Position numbers and translations under genes: made by a program. The notes beneath the pieces are model-generated. The model was not told the origin of the DNA. It saw only the letters and a list, made by a program, of their open reading frames with translations, and did not search any database. A DNA stretch of 9,998 nt, taken from Kiritimatiellota bacterium. GTDB taxonomy: Bacteria > Verrucomicrobiota > Kiritimatiellia > JAAZAB01. The stretch is from positions 1 through 9,998 of the forward strand of contig VSJD01000297.1 of assembly GCA_008636095.1 (NCBI GenBank), given 5' to 3'. This document shows, one piece after another, positions 1 through 5,335 of the stretch. How positions within the stretch are numbered: the first letter of the stretch is position 1; each line of letters starts with the position of its first letter.

Positions 1-23
1 ATTGCATTCACTTGCTGTGTCAT
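1..23 (-). CDS. Start of a downstream operon gene, cut by the window edge
   Basis: Only about seven codons are visible, reading MTQQVNA from an ATG at 23-21. A GGAGGA ribosome binding site lies seven bases upstream, which is the same spacing seen before the clearest starts in this window. Another in-frame ATG at 29-27 would sit only one base from that site, so 23 is preferred. The start lies 16 nt beyond the stop of the methyltransferase-like gene on the same strand, so the two are probably co-transcribed. Genes next to MtaA-like proteins often encode corrinoid-binding or related methyltransferase subunits, but seven residues do not allow any assignment. Confidence 0.6.
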
Positions 24-39
24 TTTCATATCCTCCGCG

Positions 40-1188
40 TTAATTGCAAAAGCAGCCACAAAGATGCACAAAATTCACAAATAAGAAAGGCGGAATCAGG
101 CTTTTCAGACGTATCATGTTATGCCCCACTTTCATATGTGCAGAACCAGGTTCAGTCCCGATCAGCCCCTGTTGGCGCGCGTACTTTACCGGCGCTTCAC
201 AGAACGCTCGAAACACCTCGTCGGACGTTGCAGCCGGCACTTCGCAACCCGCGCTCAGCATATAGCGCGCCCCGGCGGCTATGTGCAGGCATTTCCGAGC
301 ACGACATTCACATTCAAGGGGAGTCACTTGCATGATATCGGCAACGGGATCCAGATTTCCTTTGAAACAAAGATTGGCCTGTGAATACACTTGGCGCGCC
401 CTGGCCAGGTCCACCAGATGATCCACGTTGAACAAATCCGCGCCTGATTGCACCATGGCGTCGAGGAGATGGGTCGTCTGGCCGCAAATATGAAGCTTGA
501 CCAGGCCGCCGGCATTGTGTATCGCCGCACACACGCGTTGTTCATAAGGCAATGCAAACGTACGGTACATGTCCGCCGAAATCAGCGAGGCAACCGCATC
601 GCCCGCGCCGATCATGGGCGCGCCGGTTTCCAATTGCCTGAGCGCAAACTCAATGACCAGGTCCGTCAAAGGCGCCAACACCGCATGCGCCAGGCGGGGC
701 TGTTCGTACAGCATCTCCATAAACGGCGTGACCCCGCAGATTGAGCAGGCTTCGGCAAAGGGCATATCCACCCACCCCAGCACCAAACAGGTGTCGCCAA
801 CGGCCTTGACCATTTCGCGTGTGCCGCGCACACGGTCCGCCATGCGACTGCTGGCTTCCGACCGGTTGATACGTCCCAGTTTTTTCAGATCGGCCTCGCT
901 GCGGACCAAAGGCGCGGCGGCATAGGGCGGTTTTGCTTCCGGATAAACCATCTCCGCCCCCAAGTCGGCCGTGATGCGAAAAGCATCCGAACAGGAGGTA
1001 ATGGCATCTACGCAAAATTTTTCGCGGAGGTTGAGCTGGGCTTCGGCTAACGCATGACCATTGGTGGCAAATTCACGATAGGTAATCCCCAACCGATCCT
1101 GGGCCAGAAACATGATTATAGGGAAAACTGGCACTTGGTCCACCACCTGACCCCGCATTGCCGCCAAACAGCGTTGTTTGCTATTCAT
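40..1188 (-). CDS. Uroporphyrinogen decarboxylase family protein, MtaA/CmuA-like methyltransferase
   Basis: A 382-residue protein with the fold signatures of the URO-D superfamily (PF01208). The N-terminus MNSKQRCLAAMRGQ is the usual opening of this family. The motif SADMYRTFALPYEQRV is at about 204-219, and HICG gives His233 and Cys235. LSAGCEVPA supplies Cys315. The His-x-Cys plus distal Cys set matches the zinc site of methylcobamide:CoM methyltransferases (MtaA, MtbA, CmuA), so a cobalamin-dependent methyl transfer in the cytoplasm is more likely than haem synthesis. The substrate is unknown. An in-frame GTG at 1221 would add 11 residues, but it lacks a ribosome site and family-like sequence, so 1188 is chosen. 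The last 35-40 residues (after about 343, ending VNFVHLCGCFCN) go beyond the family core and look like translated intergenic DNA, suggesting a lost original stop. A further gene starts 16 nt downstream. Confidence 0.88.
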   Translation of the reverse strand: MNSKQRCLAAMRGQVVDQVPVFPIIMFLAQDRLGITYREFATNGHALAEAQLNLREKFCVDAITSCSDAFRITADLGAEMVYPEAKPPYAAAPLVRSEADLKKLGRINRSEASSRMADRVRGTREMVKAVGDTCLVLGWVDMPFAEACSICGVTPFMEMLYEQPRLAHAVLAPLTDLVIEFALRQLETGAPMIGAGDAVASLISADMYRTFALPYEQRVCAAIHNAGGLVKLHICGQTTHLLDAMVQSGADLFNVDHLVDLARARQVYSQANLCFKGNLDPVADIMQVTPLECECRARKCLHIAAGARYMLSAGCEVPAATSDEVFRAFCEAPVKYARQQGLIGTEPGSAHMKVGHNMIRLKSLIPPFLFVNFVHLCGCFCN

Positions 1189-1340
1189 CTTCGATTTTTC
1201 CAAGAAACTTTTGTACCCCACTCAAAGACCAAACTAGCCCGGTCATTCTGCGTGCATTACAGCTTCGTAAAATCTATTCATTTTATGTTGAACATTTGCC
1301 TGCAACTTGAACGATTGACAAAGCAATAACTTGGTTCTTT

Positions 1341-1518
1341 ATCCGCCTTTGGCGGATGTGACCGCGTTGCGCCTTGGGTTGGGCGAGTCTGCGAAGCCCT
1401 GCGGAACAGAATGCGTTAGATTGGCTCGACGGTCCGGCGAGAACACCACCGCCGTGCCAAGACTTGTCCCGCTCATGGCGGGATCACACATTCGGTCTCC
1501 GCACCCAAGGCGAAACGC
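1341..1518. repeat. REP-like palindromes within an imperfect long inverted repeat
   Basis: Three structures occur together. ATCCGCC-TTT-GGCGGAT at 1341-1357 is a perfect 7-bp hairpin. TCCCGC-TCATG-GCGGGA at 1467-1483 is a perfect 6-bp hairpin. GCGTTGCGCCTTGGGT at 1364-1379 is the reverse complement of 1503-1518 with one mismatch in 16. Short GC-rich hairpins in pairs are the hallmark of REP/BIME elements, and the long arms would also suit a small non-autonomous element of about 155 bp. No flanking target duplication is evident. The broken REP-associated transposase at about 4162-4290 makes a REP origin more plausible, but copies elsewhere in the genome cannot be checked here. Confidence 0.45.
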
Positions 1519-1591
1519 ATCGTTGCAGAAAAATTTCAAATATCTTTGGCTAGATTTATACGACCTGAAGTCTCAATGTTGTCACAAACGC

Positions 1592-1623
1592 CCTGATATA
1601 AATGTGGGATTCATATTATCAGG
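1592..1623. repeat. Inverted repeat CCTGATA...TATCAGG
   Basis: Arms at 1592-1598 and 1617-1623 are perfectly complementary over 7 bp, and the stem extends by two more pairs if one base bulges. The inner region is 18 nt and AT-rich. There is no T-run after it, so it does not look like an intrinsic terminator. It lies about 145 nt before the glycosidase start and could be an operator or an RNA hairpin; function is unproven. Confidence 0.3.
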
Positions 1624-1684
1624 CAATCGCCGTGGTGTCCAAAATAATATTTTAAAGGCCATTCGTGAAACCATGACTGAAAAA

Positions 1685-1744
1685 ATACGGCACTTTGTAC
1701 TTGCATCCCGTTCCGATTTCATACATTCTCCCCCGTGAAATGTG
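1685..1744 (+). promoter_or_regulatory. Conserved leader element, copy A (before the glycosidase gene)
   Basis: Positions 1705-1729 are identical, base for base, to 8991-9015 (core CGTTCCGATTTCATACATTC), and similarity continues on both sides: ATACGG and TTTG-ACTTG upstream, CCCG and AAATGT downstream. The element ends 38 nt before the ATG of a secreted protein, in the same orientation as copy B. CATACATT in its 3' part is followed by AATGT at 1739-1743, giving a 5-bp dyad. A TACATT hexamer could act as a -10 box, but no -35 at normal spacing is convincing. Promoter, operator and RNA leader all remain possible. The repeat itself is plain; its function is inferred. Confidence 0.65.
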
Positions 1745-1750
1745 AAAATC

Positions 1751-1760
1751 AAGAAGGAGG
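1751..1760 (+). promoter_or_regulatory. Strong ribosome binding site that fixes the start at 1768
   Basis: AAGAAGGAGG ends seven bases before the ATG at 1768. An upstream in-frame GTG at 1735 would place this site inside the coding region and would overlap the conserved leader element, so it is rejected as the start. Confidence 0.85.
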
Positions 1761-1767
1761 TGCGGCG

Positions 1768-4155
1768 ATGAGCAGACTGATGAAAAATCGCAGGATGCTG
1801 GCTGGCGTGTCGAGCGCGTTCCTTTTTTCATTTTGTTGCGGCTGCAAAGTTGCGGATACGGATACTGCTAAAACAGCTCCGCCTGCGGTCATAGGGCAAG
1901 TATCGGCGGTAAAACTGGAAGAGATACCTGTCAGCCAAACACCCTTTCTCGCACATGCGGTGGAAGTGACGCCGGGAGGACAATTGATGCTGCATGCCAG
2001 GATTATGCCTGTGGAAGGGCTGGCAGATGATAAATACACCCTTGTTCTCAGCCTGCCGGGCGCATGCTTCCTGAGCAAACTCCAGATCACGGGAACGGAC
2101 GAGAGCGGTTACAACCACAAGGTCGGTCCGCTGGACGAACAGGTTAGAGCGGTCATTGCCGAAGGGGAAAAAAGGACTGAAATATACTATCGTCCGGACA
2201 TGCAAAATCTTTGCGAGGGGATAGAATTGAACTTCTGTTACATCCGCGAAGTCGGCGGCACTTTAAGTTACACCCCCGTTATAAAATTCATTAGTTCCTT
2301 CGATTGGCGCAAATTCTCGAAAGAAGTCACAACGCCTGATAACGCCATCGGCGTCAGGCCACTGCTCTTGAAATGGCCCGACAATTCCACCTATTCCGGC
2401 ACCCTCCATTTCAGGAACCTGAATATTCACGAGGCCGATTCCGGCAAGCTGGTCTATGAGCTTCCCGCAGGGAAGGAAACAACCGTCACCGCCGAGCAAG
2501 GCGTGAAGATTGCGCATTGGATCGGCACAAATCTAGTGCCACTTACTCCCGGCAAGCGGTATGCCGTCACGTGCGAGGCGAAGGGCGATGACATTAAAAG
2601 CAAATCCATGTCCGCGCAGGATGCGCTTGCAAAAGGTGGCGCAGTGTTTTTCACCCGGACCTTCATTTTCGATGTGGCCGCCGATGCCGTACTGCCGGCC
2701 AAGTTGATCTGGTGCATTACAGATGGCGACCAGCGCGTGTGCCGCGAGGGAGCAATTGCGCTCATACCCGCCGGCAAAACGCTGACACCTAAGAAACTCG
2801 AGACATCAGTCTGGGTTGCCGAGACGAGACTCCAGTCCGAGCCAATCCCGGTGCAAAAGGTCTTTGTGAAGAAGTTCGCGGCATGGGGGCTGAACACAAT
2901 CATGCCTAATTTTGAGGAGCCGTCGTATGACGCCGCCAACGACACGATTGAGTTCAGCTTTCCCGTCATCCAGGAGGCCAAGCGCCGGGGCATGCGGGCG
3001 CGGGCGTATCTGCATGTCCGCTATACCGGAGCCGCGCAGGCGTATTGCCAGGCTCACCCCGAATACCGGGCCGAAACCTACAAAGGGGACAAGAGTGCCA
3101 ATTACAAAGTTTGCCTGACGCACATTCTGGATGGAGGGAAATACGACACCCCACCATCCGATGCCGGAGCGGGACTGAATAATCCGTGGTTGGCGCGGTA
3201 CTGCGAAATCTTGAACAAACGCATCGAGGTTAACGCCATGGATGGTATCTGGATTGACCATGAAATCGGCGGGGCCCCTTACCGTAAAGACCTTCCGCCG
3301 GAGAAGCGTAAGCCAATAGACATTTGCCTGTGCAAGCGGTGTCTCCGGGCCTTTCAGGACTATGCCAAGCTGGATCATCTCCCGACAACCGATGAAATAT
3401 GCGGGGAGCTGTATGAGAAGGTGACGGATTTCAAGTGCTGGCAGCATCGCCGCCTGATTGAGATGCTCCACGATTCGGCCCGGCGCGTCAATCCGCGCGT
3501 CACGTTTGGCATCTACAGCGGCTGGCCGACGGACAGGATTGAGAAGGGCCTCAAGCTGGGCGATTACTGCCGGCAGGCGTATGGCGTGGACTGGGCGATA
3601 CTCGCCCCGGCGTTGGACATTGCGATGGCGCGTACCGGTGGTCAGTTTCGTCCCGGCCAGGTAAATCGTGTTGAGTCTCTGCGGTCGGCTTTGGCAAAGG
3701 GATTGAAAGAAGGACAGCCCCTGCCGAAGATCATAATCAGCCTATACGGACCGAGTGCGGGTGGCAGTTGGGGGCAGCGTTGCGCAATACTCCAAAGTTT
3801 GAAAACAGACATCGTCAAACTGGTTGCACTCTACGGCAGTACCTCCGGCTGGTCATTCACCGGGGTGTGGGGCATGGACGACCAGTTGATAACGCCGATC
3901 CGCCAGGCAAACAGCCTGCTTGCGAAATACGAGGATTTCATTATTGATGGCAAGCGGGCTGACGATCTGGTCGAATTATCGGGCGAAAACGTATCCGGGG
4001 CGACCTGGCAGTTGCGCGACAGGGTAATCACATTCGTCTTTAATTCCGATGCGGTGCCGCGCGAGTTTTCCTTGAAGAGGACTGACTTGGCAAATAGTGC
4101 GGAAAAAGTCGCAGTTCCCGGGTATGATTGCCTTGTGTATGAGTGGGTAAAATAA
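1768..4155 (+). CDS. Secreted (probable lipoprotein) TIM-barrel glycoside-hydrolase-like protein
   Basis: A 795-residue protein. The N-terminus has Lys/Arg residues (K6, R8, R9), a hydrophobic stretch and a Cys cluster (C23, C24, C26), consistent with a signal peptide and perhaps lipid attachment, although the lipobox is not canonical. Residues about 30-335 look beta-rich, like accessory sandwich domains. From about 350 the pattern is that of a TIM barrel: WGLN (373-376), DGIWIDHE (492-499), a CxCxxC cluster (C520, C522, C525) followed by an F-x-x-Y helix, FGIYSGW (580-586), and GWSFTGVWGMDD ending at 705. A small beta domain follows. The acid-rich DGIWIDHE strand resembles the acid/base strand of family-10-like and beta-galactosidase-like hydrolases with E499 as candidate, but the GH family and substrate cannot be named. 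It lies upstream of two oxidoreductases on the same strand, with a 208-nt gap. Confidence 0.7.
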   Translation: MSRLMKNRRMLAGVSSAFLFSFCCGCKVADTDTAKTAPPAVIGQVSAVKLEEIPVSQTPFLAHAVEVTPGGQLMLHARIMPVEGLADDKYTLVLSLPGACFLSKLQITGTDESGYNHKVGPLDEQVRAVIAEGEKRTEIYYRPDMQNLCEGIELNFCYIREVGGTLSYTPVIKFISSFDWRKFSKEVTTPDNAIGVRPLLLKWPDNSTYSGTLHFRNLNIHEADSGKLVYELPAGKETTVTAEQGVKIAHWIGTNLVPLTPGKRYAVTCEAKGDDIKSKSMSAQDALAKGGAVFFTRTFIFDVAADAVLPAKLIWCITDGDQRVCREGAIALIPAGKTLTPKKLETSVWVAETRLQSEPIPVQKVFVKKFAAWGLNTIMPNFEEPSYDAANDTIEFSFPVIQEAKRRGMRARAYLHVRYTGAAQAYCQAHPEYRAETYKGDKSANYKVCLTHILDGGKYDTPPSDAGAGLNNPWLARYCEILNKRIEVNAMDGIWIDHEIGGAPYRKDLPPEKRKPIDICLCKRCLRAFQDYAKLDHLPTTDEICGELYEKVTDFKCWQHRRLIEMLHDSARRVNPRVTFGIYSGWPTDRIEKGLKLGDYCRQAYGVDWAILAPALDIAMARTGGQFRPGQVNRVESLRSALAKGLKEGQPLPKIIISLYGPSAGGSWGQRCAILQSLKTDIVKLVALYGSTSGWSFTGVWGMDDQLITPIRQANSLLAKYEDFIIDGKRADDLVELSGENVSGATWQLRDRVITFVFNSDAVPREFSLKRTDLANSAEKVAVPGYDCLVYEWVK

Positions 4156-4169
4156 AAAGTTGCCTTTTT
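4154..4169 (+). terminator. Possible weak hairpin after the glycosidase stop
   Basis: AAAAAG-TTGC-CTTTTT immediately follows the TAA. It is a 6-bp stem with only one G-C pair, so it is weak. The closing T-run resembles that of an intrinsic terminator. It could partly separate the glycosidase from the downstream oxidoreductases. Confidence 0.25.
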
Positions 4170-4290
4170 GAGAGGGGATCGGGAACGGTTTCTGATCTCT
4201 CTGGCCGAACGGGTACCGGGCTGCCAGGTATGGCTTTAACTCTGCGTCCGCATGCCGAATCACGTCCACATCCTGATTGAAGCCCGATTG
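4162..4290 (+). pseudogene. Remnant of a REP-associated tyrosine (Y1/HUH) transposase
   Basis: One reading frame gives DRERFLISLAERV from 4177, then GCQVWL, an in-frame TAA at 4237-4239, then LCVR and MPNHVHILIE from 4252. The MPNHVH signature is the HUH metal-binding motif of IS200-like/REP-associated transposases (RAYTs), and the preceding DRERFL...LAE segment and spacing match the region just before that motif in this family. The N-terminus, the rest of the catalytic domain with the Tyr, and the C-terminus are missing, and a stop splits what is left. It is therefore a decayed fragment without activity. It fills most of the 208-nt gap between the glycosidase and the first oxidoreductase, so it may mark an old insertion and deletion between once closer genes. 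Confidence 0.75.
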
Positions 4291-4351
4291 TCGAATGTGA
4301 GTGCGTTTGACGGACCTGACCTTCCCAAAACCGGGCAGTTTGCAATGCGAA

Positions 4352-4357
4352 AAGGAG
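4352..4357 (+). promoter_or_regulatory. Ribosome binding site deciding a GTG start
   Basis: AAGGAG lies six bases before GTG at 4364 and twelve before the in-frame ATG at 4370. The GTG is therefore the better start of the oxidoreductase, giving MKMRIGIVG. Extending to 4301 would include transposase-remnant DNA in the protein. Confidence 0.7.
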
Positions 4358-4363
4358 TGCGTT

Positions 4364-5335
4364 GTGAAAATGAGAATTGGAATAGTAGGGGCGGCGGGCG
4401 CAAATGCGAAGAACCATATAAGTGCATGGCAAAAAGCGGGCGCTTTCATAAAGGTTGTAATTGACTTGGATGAGACCAAGGGTAAAGAAGTAGCCCGGAA
4501 CATCGGTGCATCATATTTGTCTGACTACAAAGCCCTTGACTCAGGCGATGTAGATGCGGCAAGTATAAGTTTGCCGCCTTATCTGCATTCAGATGTCTGT
4601 AAATATTTCCTCGAAAAAAACATTCATGTGCTCTGTGAAAAACCGGTCACCCTGAACCGAAGCGAGGGAAATGCATTGATGGGGACATTGCGAGCCTCAA
4701 AAGCTTTTCTCATGGCAGGCTTCTGCCTGCGGTTTAACTCTCTTTATGTGAAAATGCGTGAACTTATCCAAAACGGCGAGATCGGTGAGATTGTGATGCT
4801 CAATTCCAGGTTCAGCACATTTAATGCCGCCGCTTCAGGGTGGCGCTCCGATCCTGCAAAAGGAGGAGGCATATGTCTGGTCAACAGGATCCACGCGATT
4901 GACCTGGCATACTGGCTCCTGGGCCAGCGAATTATTTCGGTTGACGCATATGGAAACTCCATGTTTTTCAAGGGAAAGGCCGAGGATAATTGCTTGCTGG
5001 TTCTGGAACATGAAAAGGGCTGTATCTCGAAGATATACGGACATTACTGGCGTATAAAAAAGTCCATCGTTGACTTTGAAATAATCGGATCGAAAGGAAG
5101 AATAGCGGTCGAAAACAACAACTCCTTAACGCTGGAGAGAGAAAACAGCGAGGCAATATCTCTCAGCGTCCCGGAAAACAACATGTATGCGGCCGAGGTG
5201 CGGCATTTCATCTCCAGTATACAGAATAATCAAAGTCCCGCGTGCGGTCTGGAGGACAGCATGCGGGCTACCGACATAGTCGAAGAAGCGATATTGTCAA
5301 TAACGGAAAGGCGGAGAATATGTCACGCAAATTAA
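4364..5335 (+). CDS. Gfo/Idh/MocA family NAD(P)-dependent oxidoreductase
   Basis: A 323-residue protein of normal length for the family, which oxidises or reduces sugars, inositols and related compounds with a nicotinamide cofactor in the cytoplasm. An N-terminal Rossmann fold opens with IGIVGAAGA (5-13). The catalytic-lysine motif CEKP has E92, K93 and P94. The C-terminal domain has GGGICLVNRIHAID (167-180), equivalent to the usual D-x-G-x-H-x-x-D with H177 and D180, but Arg-Ile replaces the usual Gly-Ser before the His. The start is GTG at 4364. The gene overlaps the next one by 16 nt in a different frame, which implies translational coupling and a joint role. Substrate is unknown. Its codon use and A/T content differ visibly from the GC-rich CBM9 gene. 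Confidence 0.9.
   Translation: MKMRIGIVGAAGANAKNHISAWQKAGAFIKVVIDLDETKGKEVARNIGASYLSDYKALDSGDVDAASISLPPYLHSDVCKYFLEKNIHVLCEKPVTLNRSEGNALMGTLRASKAFLMAGFCLRFNSLYVKMRELIQNGEIGEIVMLNSRFSTFNAAASGWRSDPAKGGGICLVNRIHAIDLAYWLLGQRIISVDAYGNSMFFKGKAEDNCLLVLEHEKGCISKIYGHYWRIKKSIVDFEIIGSKGRIAVENNNSLTLERENSEAISLSVPENNMYAAEVRHFISSIQNNQSPACGLEDSMRATDIVEEAILSITERRRICHAN

Larger units (their letters stand above)
1189..1767. other. Divergent intergenic region, 579 nt, without a convincing gene
   Basis: This gap separates the minus-strand methyltransferase operon from the plus-strand glycosidase gene and should hold both promoters. Open frames cross it (plus 1331-1738, minus 1539-1339), but neither has a ribosome site or a recognisable domain, and both are rich in Arg, Ser and Pro as expected of translated repeat DNA. 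The left third (1189-1340) is AT-rich. The middle holds palindromes and a long inverted repeat (1341-1518). The right part holds an inverted repeat (1592-1623) and the leader element listed separately. Confidence 0.7.

Noticed and set aside
1315..1343. Perfect TTGACA at 1315-1320 with TTTATC 17 bases downstream, as a promoter
   Set aside because: The -10 hexamer matches at only three of six positions, and the site lies more than 420 nt before the gene with repeats in between.
1339..1539. Open frame of 66 codons on the minus strand in the same gap
   Set aside because: It covers the same inverted-repeat DNA and has no ribosome site or family similarity that I can recognise.
1684..1705. GGCAC...TTGCA in leader copy A as a sigma-54 promoter
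   Set aside because: The GG-to-GC spacing is 12 instead of 10, and the GGCAC and TTGCA parts are not kept in copy B.
1331..1738. Open frame of 135 codons on the plus strand before the glycosidase gene
   Set aside because: No ribosome site or recognisable domain. It runs through palindromes, the inverted repeat and the conserved leader element, so it is more likely non-coding.
4252..4464. Small intact gene starting MPNHVHILIE
   Set aside because: It is the 3' part of a broken transposase. Its frame then runs into the next gene's coding region, and there is no ribosome site for it.
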